A stretch of 64,000 bases of DNA from Paenibacillus sp. PCH8. GTDB lineage: Bacteria; Bacillota; Bacilli; Paenibacillales; Paenibacillaceae. Location of the stretch: contig NZ_PKQK01000003.1 in the NCBI RefSeq assembly GCF_002968835.1, positions 186,001 through 250,000 on the forward strand, given 5' to 3'. The translations under genes and the position numbers were made by a program. Under the pieces are notes generated by a model that was not told the DNA's origin, did not search any database, and saw only the letters and a program-made list of their open reading frames with translations. Shown here piece after piece: positions 45,265 through 53,629 of the stretch; the stretch's first letter is position 1; every line of letters begins with the position of its first letter.

Positions 45265-45590
45265 GTATACGGCCCGCTTCTAGCTGGCATGACGAATACG
45301 TAGCTGAGCATATGAACCGTGGCGATATCGTGGTTGATATGGATAAATTGTTCGCCGCTGTCTCTTTGCTGCCTGACGGGTTGCTATCAAATGTTAGGGC
45401 AGTACATAAATAATTAAGACCAGGTATGGCAAGTGCAGAAGCGCTTGGGTGATTGGCGGGTATGCTGAGAAGCGCATGCACGAACGACTTGGGTGCCGAA
45501 CTGATCTTCTGTGACGTCAGCCGGGAAGAGTGCTATAACTGCCTGAGTGTAGATGAATGGCGTGGATACATTGACAAATTGTTTGGCAAT
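45265..45590 (+). pseudogene. Phage-type AAA ATPase fragment
   Basis: RPASSWHDEYVAEHMNRGDIVVDMDKLFAAVSLLP, then DGLLSNVRAVHK, then in other frames YAEKRM-like, LGAELIFCDVSREECYNCLSVDEWRGYIDKLF. This order is usual in phage-encoded nucleotide-binding proteins near terminase genes. The Walker A part is missing and there are internal deletions and stops, so it is a prophage relic. Confidence 0.5.
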
Positions 45591-45724
45591 ATCAAAAATA
45601 AAATACTTACCCTCAAAATACTGTTTTCTCACTAAAAAATCTAAAGTAGATTATATAAAACATTGTAATCACTTAGTATTATTAAATCGATATAAATTAG
45701 GTGAATTTATTTTAGGAGAGAAAG

Positions 45725-45955
45725 ATGAGAGAACAGTTGGGTAAAATTATATTTGATCCAGAAGAGTTAAAAGAAGAGTTTTCAACTATGTTTTCTTGGT
45801 GCGTTGATAACGATATTGATTTAGAAATTGGTTCAGTTAGTAGCATTGACACTCATAGTTCGAAAGATTCGGAAGAGTTTATACTAGCCGAATTTTTAAA
45901 TAGAGAAGATTTTGATGATGATTTCATCTTTACAGATGATACTATGGTGAGTATT
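45725..45955 (+). CDS. Acidic small protein, C-terminus replaced by repeat (putative immunity)
   Basis: ATG 45725 follows GGAGAGAAAG. About 77 native residues (FDPEELKEEFSTMFSWCVDNDIDLEIGS ... EFLNREDFDDDF) are very acidic, as many Rhs immunity proteins are. At 45954 repeat copy F begins and the frame stays open through it to 46072, giving a 115-aa hybrid ending KDKNLYRLPI. The native C-terminus is therefore lost. Family not recognised. The Rhs fragment directly after it belongs to another cassette. Confidence 0.5.
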
Positions 45956-46071
45956 GTCGAGGGACAAGAACATATTCCCATTGAAGTCGCTATTTTAGCG
46001 GCTTTTATATGTAATCGGTACAAGTTCTTGTCCCAAGCTAAGGACAAGAACTTGTACCGATTACCGATATA
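45954..46071 (+). repeat. Dispersed repeat copy F
   Basis: Left end, both short hairpins and the whole inverted repeat (CGGTACAAGTTCTTGTCC / GGACAAGAACTTGTACCG) are present. The right end is cut after ACCGATTACCGATA. It separates two unrelated coding fragments precisely. Confidence 0.9.
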
Positions 46072-47156
46072 GATGGGCAAGCATATCAGTACGACAAAAA
46101 TGGTAACTTATTAGACGATGGCAAGCGCACCTACATTTATGACGCACTAGATCAATTAATCGAAGTGAAAGATCAAGCCGGTCAGAGGATTATTCAATAC
46201 GATTATGATGATAAGGGACGACGTATCCAGTCCTTTAGCCAGTCTGGAACAATAAATTATTTCTACGATGGCGATGAAGTGATTTATGAAACAGATGGAA
46301 GTAACCATGTACTTCGAGAGTATATTTGGGATGACAGTGGTAGTCCGGTTGCAATGATTAAAAATGGACATACTTACTACTATCACTTAAACGGTCATGG
46401 TGATGTTGTAGCTTTAACTGATGAAGACGGACAAGAAGTAGCAAAGTATGAATATGATGCATGGGGGAATGTGTTAAGCCAGAGCGGTACGCTTGCAAAA
46501 GAGAACCCCTATCGGTATGCTAGTTATAAATATGATACTGAAACAGGATTCTATTATTTATTAAGTCGATATTATAATCCTCAGCATGGAAATTTCATAA
46601 CTCTAGATCTTGAACAGGATATGGATTTAGAAATTCCATTAAACCGAAATGGATATAGTTACTCGCTAAATAATCCGGTTTCGTTAGTAGATGATGATGG
46701 AAATTTCCCTTTTATCCCCATTATTATTATAGTGATTGTAAGAGTCGTAGCAAAAGAAGTAGTAAAAACTGCAGTCAAAAAGGTTGCCCAAAAAGCAGCG
46801 ACTAAGGCAATAAAAAAAGCCACAACCAAAACGTATCAAACTTACACTAAAACTCATCCTAAAACGGGTAAGGTTTATACAGGGCGAACAAGTGGAAGAA
46901 AAACACCTTTGGAAAACGTTACAGCAAGGGATAGGTTTCACCATATGAACAAACAAGGATATGGTCGTGCATTCATAGATAAGTCTTCAAGTAACAAAAA
47001 TGCAATACGTGGAAGAGAACAGCAAATGATCATTAAAAATGCCGAGCCAAATCTGAAAAGGGCACTTCTGGTAATGCGTATAATGGAATTGCTCCAAAAA
47101 ATAAGAAGTACAGTAAGTATATTAAAGCCGCAACGAAGGAGTTTGGAAAACCGTGA
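46072..47156 (+). pseudogene. Rhs/YD core and URI/GIY-YIG-like toxin, truncated and frameshifted
   Basis: Open without a start from the repeat edge: YD repeats (YQYDKNGNLLDDGKRTYIYDAL), the Rhs core (YRYASYKYDTETGFYYLLSRYYNP, NGYSYSLNNPVSLVDDDGN), a basic/hydrophobic linker, then a toxin part with TYTKTHPKTGKVYTGRTSG and AIRGREQQMIIKN. This looks like a URI/GIY-YIG nuclease fold. Near 47045 a lost base shifts the frame; the correct end GTSGNAYNGIAPKNKKYSKY is in another frame and stops at 47156, overlapping the immunity start. The N-terminal delivery part is absent. Confidence 0.8.
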
Positions 47157-47590
47157 AAAATACGAGACGTAAACGAATAAAATTGGGTGATATCTACGCT
47201 ATACCTCTGCCTAACGGTAAGTTTGCCTTTGGGAGAAGGCTTAAAGATGCCAGTATTGCAATCTATAATGTGATAAGTGACACGATAGAAGAGATACCTC
47301 AAGAAGAGGAATACCAATTTATCGTGGGTGTATATGATGATGTACTGAAATCAGGCGATTGGCCGGTCGTTGAGAATCGTCCGTTCCCGGATGAAGAAGA
47401 GGCGTGGCCCCCACCTGCCTGTATCATTGATAGGATATCAGGAGGGTATGAAATATATCATTTGGGAGAGATTAGACCTTCTACTCACGAAGAATGTGAA
47501 GGGTTAGAGATGGCGGCTGCTTGGGAAGCTCATCATATTGTTGATAGAATAATGGGAGATGATAAGTGGCACCGAGACCCGACTAGATAG
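47153..47590 (+). CDS. Imm26-family immunity protein
   Basis: A 145-aa protein. KRIKLGDIYAIPLPNGKFAFGRRLKDASIAIYN is the conserved beta-rich N-terminus of Imm26, followed by YQFIVGVYDDVLKSGDWPVV, and acidic residues throughout. GTG 47153 overlaps the stop of the toxin frame (GTGA), so toxin and antidote were made together. It is intact although its toxin is broken. It should bind and block the nuclease in the cytoplasm of the producer. Confidence 0.82.
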   Translation: MKNTRRKRIKLGDIYAIPLPNGKFAFGRRLKDASIAIYNVISDTIEEIPQEEEYQFIVGVYDDVLKSGDWPVVENRPFPDEEEAWPPPACIIDRISGGYEIYHLGEIRPSTHEECEGLEMAAAWEAHHIVDRIMGDDKWHRDPTR

Positions 47591-47632
47591 TGTAGAGTTT
47601 ATCACCTATAGTTCCAGAGATCACTCTGATGA

Positions 47633-47682
47633 AAATAAAGCTAATGATCGTTTCCCGACAAGGGCGATCCTTAGCTTTATTT
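47633..47682 (+). terminator. Terminator after Imm26 gene
   Basis: AAATAAAGCTAA (47633-47644) and TTAGCTTTATTT (47671-47682), with an inner GATCG/CGATC pair. Confidence 0.8.
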
Positions 47683-47793
47683 AGTATATGGATGAAGCAT
47701 TAGCAGTTTTAATTGGTGCTGGAGATTACACAAAATTTAAGAAAATCAAGTAGAAGAATGAATTGAATTTTTTAACAAAAAACAAAACTAAAC

Positions 47794-47835
47794 TTGTCGA
47801 GGGACAAGAACATAGTCCGATTGCCGATTAGGTGA
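47794..47835 (+). repeat. Dispersed repeat, minimal copy G
   Basis: CTTGTCGAGGGACAAGAACA is joined directly to the right end TAGTCCGATTGCCGATTAGG. The whole middle is absent, as if two GGACAAGAAC cores had recombined. Confidence 0.85.
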
Positions 47836-47985
47836 GCATCAAAAAAAACGATGTGATTTAAGACTCAACAGGCAGCATATTGTAGCACAGTTATCAATTT
47901 TTTTATGGAAAAAACAGCTCGATAGAAATAAAAATGGGCGGGTACGTATTAAAAAAGCGAAATATTGGCACTAGAACTAGCCGCT

Positions 47986-48060
47986 GAGTACAAGAACTTG
48001 TACCGATTACCCGAATTAGACAAGAACATGTTCTCATTGCCGATTAAGCGTTTATCTAAT
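47986..48060 (+). repeat. Dispersed repeat, right-hand copy H
   Basis: TACAAGAACTTGTACCGATTACC, diverged second core (GACAAGAACATGTTCTCATT) and right end TGCCGATTAAGCGTTTATCTAA. The left half is missing. The DNA between G and H (47836-47985) shows no gene. Confidence 0.75.
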
Positions 48061-48104
48061 CGTTATTTTGCCTGTTAATCCATTAAACTAACAGGCAGAT
48101 TAGT

Positions 48105-48350
48105 TTAATTATAAAGGCCAAACTCTTGTCCCTGTTTAGGGAGAGAGTTTGGTCCCTTTACTTTATTAAACTGTCGATTATGCATAATGGCCTGATGTAT
48201 GTCGATCCAGACGGCAGACATACTATTGTTTACTTCATAATCTTCAAGCTGGGCTTCTCTAAGCTGTTCATGAATGTTACAAACATAGTAATACGATAAC
48301 ATATGAATCAGATCATATTCAGGTTTGTAATGAGGGCGATACTCTTCAAT
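48105..48350 (-). pseudogene. Unrecognised coding fragment
   Basis: The frame from 48350 encodes IEEYRPHYKPEYDLIHMLSY, CNIHEQLREAQLEDYEVNN and AVWIDIHQAIMHNRQFNKVK. It has the look of a real helical protein but no proper start (ATG 48302 lies inside it) and its last codons run through a terminator-like hairpin (48117-48160). Probably a remnant. Confidence 0.35.
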
Positions 48351-48854
48351 TTAACCAAACTCCCTTGTAACTTGTAGGAAAGAAAGCCTGCTTGACACCA
48401 ACAATCCCCTTCGCCAAAAATATAATTATTTGGCCCACTTCAGGCACCCTTGTCGCTTCACATATTACTTCTGCTGGTAATCACTTACTCTGTCTTTAAC
48501 CGGCTAATCTCTTGGGGGTGGAAGTCCATGGAACTGGTGCAAGTTAGGACCTTTGCCATGTAGAAACTCCGTTCTCTTCTTAATCTTCTTTCATCACCAG
48601 TTTTACCACAAAATCTAAGGAAAGCTGTTCTCAACCCGATCTTATCGCTAAGTCATAGTTCCTGTTGACTAGTTGGCCGTCTAAATTGCTCAGGAAACTT
48701 TATTTTTTCTTAGCGACTCCTCCTTTCAGACCCATTCAACTCTCTTTGATCATTGGCTCCGACCTCTAAAGACATATAATACATCAGGTTAACGTTGTTG
48801 GAAAAGTGTGCTAGCCTTAACTAAAACTAAAAGATATAGAAAGGAGTTGAATGC
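48351..48854 (+). other. Long leader region without a gene
   Basis: About 500 bp before the gene at 48855. No open frame with a ribosome site, no repeat copy and no clear riboswitch core was seen. GGAGTTGAATGC at the end is the ribosome site of the next gene. The 14314 paralogue has no such long leader. Confidence 0.4.
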
Positions 48855-49853
48855 ATGGAGAAATGTTCGCTTCCTTTAGCGAATTCCCCAATTAAGTATT
48901 TACAGCTTCATGCCTATAGGCTATCTATTATTCTTCATCATGAGGAAAGCTGGCCGTGGTTCTATTCCAACTTTATTCAACTGGTAGGACGACAAGGGGA
49001 AAATCCGACTGAATACCGTATAGACTTTCTTACTCCATCGGAGGATTTCCATACTGCGTTTCCATGGCTAGACTATTGTCCCTTGATCAAGGATGTGTTC
49101 CTAGGGAAATTAGGATGCGATATCCATGAGTTATTGCAAGCCTCACTACAGGAGCAGTTTTATATTTATACCTTAGTAGATGAATACTACATTCCCCATC
49201 GGCGTTCCTACCAGCAACAGCATTTCCATCACGATGTCCTGATCAAGGGCTATGACCTCACAGATAGAACCTATACAATTGTTGGCTATGACGAAAATAT
49301 GATATACCGGGAGACCAAAGTACGATTTGAGCAGATGGCGCAGGCGATGAAGAGCGTAGATGCACCAATAACCCAGATCTACAAGAAGGGGATTCACTAT
49401 GAACTGGACATGGAAGCGATTCAGAACGCTTTAACTGATTATCTTGACTCCTACAATTCTACTAAACGATTACGTTCCTTTATTAATCCATTGTCTGATC
49501 AGTATGATTTCGGCATTGGAGTTTATCATGGGTTTCTGGATCATTTGGATAGGGTCAGAGAGGACAAGCTCTACTATGACATTCGGTTGACTCACCTGCT
49601 AATGGAGCATAAGCAGTGCATGTCAATGCGTTTGGAATACTTGAATGGGCAACATCGGCTGAACCATGCCGATGAACTGCTGAACAAGCCCCGTGAGATG
49701 GTCGATCTCGCGATGCGGTTACGCCATGCTTATCTCAAAATCTCGCTTGGTACAAACAAAGAGGCTATCGAGAGGGTTCGCTCGCTCTCCGTGAATCTAA
49801 AGGAAGTCGATGAAGCTTTAACCGAAAATATACTTAAAAATCTAGTTATATAA
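48855..49853 (+). CDS. Paralogue of the 14314 protein (possible BtrH-like acyltransferase)
   Basis: A 332-aa protein sharing the 14314 protein's layout: Cys-Pro at 75 (LDYCPLI), His-His-Asp at 125-127 (FHHDVLIKGYD), GYD at 132, then a helical half ending in repeated Arg/Leu/Glu heptads. ATG 48855 follows AAAGGAG. It is followed by a 62-aa protein and a carbamoyltransferase gene. No ACP gene is near it here. Function unknown; the conserved Cys/His/Asp suggests a thiol enzyme. Confidence 0.6.
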   Translation: MEKCSLPLANSPIKYLQLHAYRLSIILHHEESWPWFYSNFIQLVGRQGENPTEYRIDFLTPSEDFHTAFPWLDYCPLIKDVFLGKLGCDIHELLQASLQEQFYIYTLVDEYYIPHRRSYQQQHFHHDVLIKGYDLTDRTYTIVGYDENMIYRETKVRFEQMAQAMKSVDAPITQIYKKGIHYELDMEAIQNALTDYLDSYNSTKRLRSFINPLSDQYDFGIGVYHGFLDHLDRVREDKLYYDIRLTHLLMEHKQCMSMRLEYLNGQHRLNHADELLNKPREMVDLAMRLRHAYLKISLGTNKEAIERVRSLSVNLKEVDEALTENILKNLVI

Positions 49854-49888
49854 AGGCTATTGTAAATTTGTGGAGGGGGTGAGCACTG

Positions 49889-50077
49889 GTGATCCGACTT
49901 GAAATTTATACACAAGACTACAATAAAGTCACAACGACTGTTGAGCATTACAATGCAGAAGAAATCAATAGCAAAATCAATGAGCGTCAGACTCAGACGA
50001 TTGTAATTGGCGACGTCATTATCGATCCACGCAATATTTTAAAGGTTGTTCCTGTCCGTTCGGAAGAAAACGGGTAA
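49889..50077 (+). CDS. Small unknown protein in the second cluster
   Basis: A 62-aa protein starting at GTG 49889 after GGAGGGGGTGAG. The sequence alternates beta-like stretches (IRLEIYTQDYNKVTTTVEHY, TIVIGDVIIDPRNILKVVPV). It lies 36 bp after the paralogue and 26 bp before the carbamoyltransferase. Not recognised. Confidence 0.55.
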   Translation: MIRLEIYTQDYNKVTTTVEHYNAEEINSKINERQTQTIVIGDVIIDPRNILKVVPVRSEENG

Positions 50078-50102
50078 AAACGATAAGGAAAGGGACTAAA
50101 GC

Positions 50103-51634
50103 ATGCGAATACTTGGGTTAAGCGGGGGATTGGACAAGATCTGGGACGATGAGCCTAGCAATTTTAATTGGAGCAAGGTTCGTGAGAATGCTGCTGCTGT
50201 GCTAGTTGAGGATGGCAGGGTGCGCTTTGCTATCGAGGAGGAGCGACTCAACCGCATCCCTGGCACGAATAAGAGGCCTGTGCTTGCGATTCAGAAATGT
50301 TTGAATGAAGCCGGCTTGACGCTAGCTGACATCGATGGAGTTGCAGTCTATGGCGAGGAGAAGTTTTATAATCATTTAATTCAGAAAAGTTATCTGCATG
50401 ATCCAAATCGCTATCCCCTTTATGGAACCATGCGACAGCTTATTCAGTAGTATCTTAACGAGGAATGTGGCTACGAAATAAATGAAAGCGCAATATTCTT
50501 CGTAAAGCATCAGTATTCACATGCGATGAGCGCTTGGGCCTGTTCCGGTTATGAACGAGCACTTGTGTTATCGCTTGACAAGGCAGAAGATGGGTTTTCC
50601 GGACTTGTAGCCAAGGGGAGCGAGGGAAAGCTAGAGCGGCTTCATACTTTTCATGATGTTGATTCAATGGTTGGTCTCTGTCATCAGGTTGGCGAAATCA
50701 TGAACCCCCCAATTGGAAGTCTGACGGAGCTCTCGCACATCGCGATGAAGGGACGTGCAGCCCCTTACCGTGCCTTCTTTCAGGCCTGTTATGAATTGTT
50801 GCCTGATGGCGCCTACAAATTGCGGTTTGACCCCAATGGACTAATAGAAGGTCTGCGATTAGAGGGCCATTCAGGAGGGATCGAACAACGATGTAATCTG
50901 GCGGCTGCACTACAGGAAGTCTTAGAGGCGATCGTGTTTCATATCGTCCGGTATTTCCAGGAAGAGACGGGAATGGATACATTGTGCGTGGGAGGAGAGT
51001 TTGCCGGCAATGTAGCTCTCAACTCGAAGCTACTGGATTCGGGCCTGTTCACCGCTGTTTTTGTTCAACCGATCACACATGATGCAGGCGCAGCACTGGG
51101 CGCTGCTCTGGCACAGTTTTCCATGGAAAATAGCGAGGAAAAGACACGGCCCGAAATGGAGCATGTCTACTGGGGAACTGCAATAGAGATGCAAGACCAG
51201 ATTAAGGAGCAGACTGCGCATTGGAGGGAATGGACAACGATCAGACAAGAGTTAGGAATGAGCATTGCGGAGCAGGTAGCAGACTTGCTAGCGCATCGTC
51301 ATTCGGTTGGGTGGATGCAGGAGAGTGCTGAATTCGGCACATGTTCTCTTGGCAACCGATCAACACACGCGGTTGGATATTCTCAGCCCATGATAGATGG
51401 GAAACCAATAACAGGTCAAATATGTCAAGGTGCAATAGAGCGTTACGAGTGGTATGAATATTATAAAGGTCGCATGTCAGAACATCTTTTTTTTATACTA
51501 AATGAAGAAGTAGAGATAAGCATCAAACTAACCCAAAGTAACAAAAGGGTTGAAGATTTAGATATAGAAGAGAGAAGGACAATTCAAGAAAATAGAGAAA
51601 AAACTCAAAAACTATTAAGTAATACTTATTCCGA
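50103..51634 (+). pseudogene. NodU/CmcH-type carbamoyltransferase with amber stop and lost C-terminus
   Basis: MRILGLSGGLD, VLVEDGRVRFAIEEERLNRIPGTN and VKHQYSHAMSAWACSGY (metal His) are the Kae1-like start. LCVGGEFAGNVALNSKLL and THDAGAALGAALAQF are the ATP-site blocks, and ESAEFGTCSLGNRS is the EFGPRALGNRS block, mutated. An in-frame TAG at 50448 splits it between LIQ and YLNEECGY. After about 51370 the sequence is foreign (IERYEWYEYYKGRMSEHLFF ...), then repeat copy I follows. Such enzymes move carbamoyl phosphate onto natural products. Confidence 0.82.
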
Positions 51635-51800
51635 TGTCGAGGGACAAGAATATGGTCCCATTAAAGTCGCTATTTTAGCGGCTTTTTTGTTTTATCGGTA
51701 CAAGTTCTTGTCCCGAGCCAAGGACAAGAACTTGTACCGATTACCGAAATGGACAAGAACACCGTCCTATTGCCGATTAGGTGTATATCTAAGTAAAAAG
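51635..51800 (+). repeat. Dispersed repeat, best full-length copy I
   Basis: Hairpin 1: GGGAC 51641 with GTCCC 51659. Hairpin 2: GTCGCTA 51666-51672 with TAGCGGC 51676-51682 and a T-run (terminator-like). Hairpin 3: perfect 18-bp arms 51696-51713 and 51722-51739. Then a third core GGACAAGAAC-ACC-GTCC (51751-51766) and the end TTGCCGATTAGGTGTATATCTAAGTAAAAAG. The core GGACAAGAAC or its complement occurs four times. Confidence 0.92.
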
Positions 51801-51819
51801 TACATTCAGGTAAGGCTTT

Positions 51820-52026
51820 ATTGGCACAAATACACATTATACAATCCGATCAGAATTATACAATCACATAAAAGATAATCAAATAATCATCTCTCATTTT
51901 TCCGAGAGAGCAGGGATTAATTCAGGAACTCTCAGTAGAATTATGAACGGGGTTATTCAGGTTCCTGTTCGGACCTTAGATCAGATTACTGAAGCTATAC
52001 CTTTAGAGACGGATTTTCTTACTTAG
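51820..52026 (+). pseudogene. XRE-type helix-turn-helix regulator remnant
   Basis: An open frame without a start: YTIRSELYNHIKDNQIIISHFSERAGINSGTLSRIMNGVIQVPVRTLDQITEAIPLETDFLT then TAG. This is the N-terminal DNA-binding part of TPR-containing XRE regulators common in Paenibacillus. The TPR part expected after it is absent. Confidence 0.6.
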
Positions 52027-52185
52027 TATGTGGAATTTGTTTCTACGGTGTGTCGTCCATATAGGTGCTTATTATAACTTTTTTTGGACTCTGTGACAAA
52101 ATAATGAATAAAAAGGAAACTATTTTCCTTTTTGGGTGTCTATATATGTGAGGGAAATCCTCAAAACTGGTTATAAGGAGCGTGA

Positions 52186-52447
52186 ATGTTATTGAAATAT
52201 AAGAAGACTTGGTTAATTGCGGGTACGTTTGGCCTAAGCTTCAGCTTAATGGGCAACGTGTCAGGAGACCAACTCGGGGCAGGAAAAGAAATCCAAATCC
52301 AGGCCTAGCAGCATTCAGTTCTATAATACACTCCCAGGTACGTCGGACAACGAGAAAGAAAAAGCCATCATTGAACATGCAGATGCTATCGAACTGGTAT
52401 CTAAGCAATTGCATACAGATGGTATCAATCTTGAAGAGGAAATGTTA
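52186..52447 (+). pseudogene. Secreted small protein, frameshifted (possible signal-peptide precursor)
   Basis: ATG 52186 follows AAGGAG. The first 39 codons encode a signal-like segment (LLKYKKTWLIAGTFGLSFSLMG) and stop at TAG. The sense continues in another frame (SIQFYNTLPGTSDNEKEKAI ... TDGINLEEEML). Placed right after a TPR-type regulator remnant it could have been a secreted communication peptide; that is inference. Confidence 0.45.
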
Positions 52448-52481
52448 TGACGAAATATTAAAAAATAGGAGGTTTTTTATT

Positions 52482-53186
52482 ATGTTAAAGGCGAAAAAGG
52501 TCTTTTTGCCAGTATTAATGATTTTGTCTATTTTCTGTTTAAGTTTATCTCCAAATTTGAGTGTTACAGCACAAGCGGATAACAGCCAAGATTTTGCTGT
52601 AGTTATAGGTAATGAAGCCAAGGAATTGATCGATGCAACGCTACATGGAGTAGAAGCAGGTGAAATTGAGAATATCGCCCCTGTCTCTGCTTTTGATTTG
52701 GAAAAATCGAGTGTGTACACGGTTGGCGGTGGAGTTACGGTTGTTACAGTTCCTTTGCATGGGGATTACAGCCTTCCTAGTAACGTAACAGTATTCTTCG
52801 ATGAGGATAATACCGTATTGCAGACAAATGAAATGCTGGTGACCAAGAATGAGGCAGGAAACTTCCGAGTTGAGACGTATTTGAATGGATCAGTTGTTAA
52901 ATCCGTGGACACTGACAGACCTTATATCACAGATGAAGAAATGCTTGCAGAAGAGCCAGTTAACTCTGGAGTGCAACCAAATAGTGTAGGCGCAGTGGCA
53001 GGTTGTCTTGGAGCAGTACTTGGAATTGGTGGTACGGCGGCTTATATTATTGCGGTCGCGTGTGGGGGTTCGTGTGCAGTACCGACACCTGTGACTGCTC
53101 CGATATGTGCTGCATGTATTGGTGCATATGCACTTCTTGGTGGTGGTGCTATCGCTGGGGCAGTAGCTTGTTTCAATTACCTGTGA
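52482..53186 (+). CDS. Secreted Cys/Gly-rich protein, halocin C8-like bacteriocin candidate
   Basis: A 234-aa protein. The signal peptide KKVFLPVLMILSIFCLSLSPNLSVTAQA is followed by a beta-rich middle of about 135 residues. The last 65 residues are hydrophobic and rich in Gly/Ala with six Cys (AGCLG, AVACGGSCAV, APICAACIG, AVACFN). Halocin C8 precursors have this two-part plan: an N-terminal immunity part and a Cys-rich toxic C-terminus. AGGAGG precedes ATG 52482. A 67-aa membrane protein starts 7 bp after it. Confidence 0.65.
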   Translation: MLKAKKVFLPVLMILSIFCLSLSPNLSVTAQADNSQDFAVVIGNEAKELIDATLHGVEAGEIENIAPVSAFDLEKSSVYTVGGGVTVVTVPLHGDYSLPSNVTVFFDEDNTVLQTNEMLVTKNEAGNFRVETYLNGSVVKSVDTDRPYITDEEMLAEEPVNSGVQPNSVGAVAGCLGAVLGIGGTAAYIIAVACGGSCAVPTPVTAPICAACIGAYALLGGGAIAGAVACFNYL

Positions 53187-53192
53187 GGTGAT

Positions 53193-53396
53193 TTGATGAA
53201 CAAGATTTTAGCGATCTCGGTTTTGGGGATGGGTTTAACTGGTGCTGTTTTAATCATCTCAGTTGCTCTGTTGTTTAACTCTCCAATAGGCAATGTGTTG
53301 AAGATGGTTACCGCTGCTTCAGCAGCATCGTTTATTGTATTTGCTGTCTCGGCTTTGGTATTTCGTCGGCGATTAGATGCTGAAAAAAGAGAGTAA
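53193..53396 (+). CDS. Small two-helix membrane protein (candidate immunity/accessory)
   Basis: A 67-aa protein with two hydrophobic helices (ILAISVLGMGLTGAVLIISVALLF and AASAASFIVFAVSALVF) and a basic tail RRRLDAEKRE. GAGGTGATTTG precedes ATG 53193 (an adjacent ATG at 53196 is possible). It is closely coupled to the Cys-rich secreted protein, which is the pattern of a bacteriocin with a membrane immunity or export helper. Confidence 0.65.
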   Translation: MMNKILAISVLGMGLTGAVLIISVALLFNSPIGNVLKMVTAASAASFIVFAVSALVFRRRLDAEKRE

Positions 53397-53468
53397 TATA
53401 TTTATACTTCCTCACTTTAGGACGAATGATTCCCAGTAGCAATCCTAACAAATGTTTCTTACTCAAGA

Positions 53469-53503
53469 AAAAAAGCATCTCCTCCAGGAGATGCTTTTTT
53501 TCT
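53469..53503 (+). terminator. Strong terminator
   Basis: Perfect hairpin AAAAAGCATCTCCT / AGGAGATGCTTTTT with a 2-nt loop and flanking A and T runs. Ends the bacteriocin-like unit and works both ways. Confidence 0.88.
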
Positions 53504-53629
53504 GCTTATCTTCAGGAAATAATGAAATATATCTCCTCCAACATGCATTCTCCCCTACAAACACCCATGCCAGAAAATAGAATCTTCTGTTTTATAATAT
53601 ATAGAGTTTATTTCTATTGAGCTGTGTCC

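Noticed and set aside
48351..48854. Riboswitch or T-box leader before 48855
   Set aside because: No recognisable aptamer core, T-box sequence or terminator/antiterminator pair could be found by eye.
50448..50450. TAG as a recoded (pyrrolysine-type or read-through) codon
   Set aside because: No recoding genes or stem-loop are seen and the gene is also damaged at its 3' end, so a plain nonsense mutation is simpler.
44931..52030. CRISPR array made from the GGACAAGAAC repeats
   Set aside because: Spacing is irregular, copies are 165-bp structured units with conserved inner sequence instead of unique spacers, and no cas genes are present.
52209..52481. Longer start for the secreted Cys-rich protein
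   Set aside because: The upstream frame is basic and unlike a signal peptide, whereas AGGAGG plus ATG 52482 starts a perfect signal sequence.
53003..53191. 62-aa Trp/Cys-rich open frame on the plus strand
   Set aside because: It is the out-of-frame reading of the Cys/Gly-rich end of the secreted protein.
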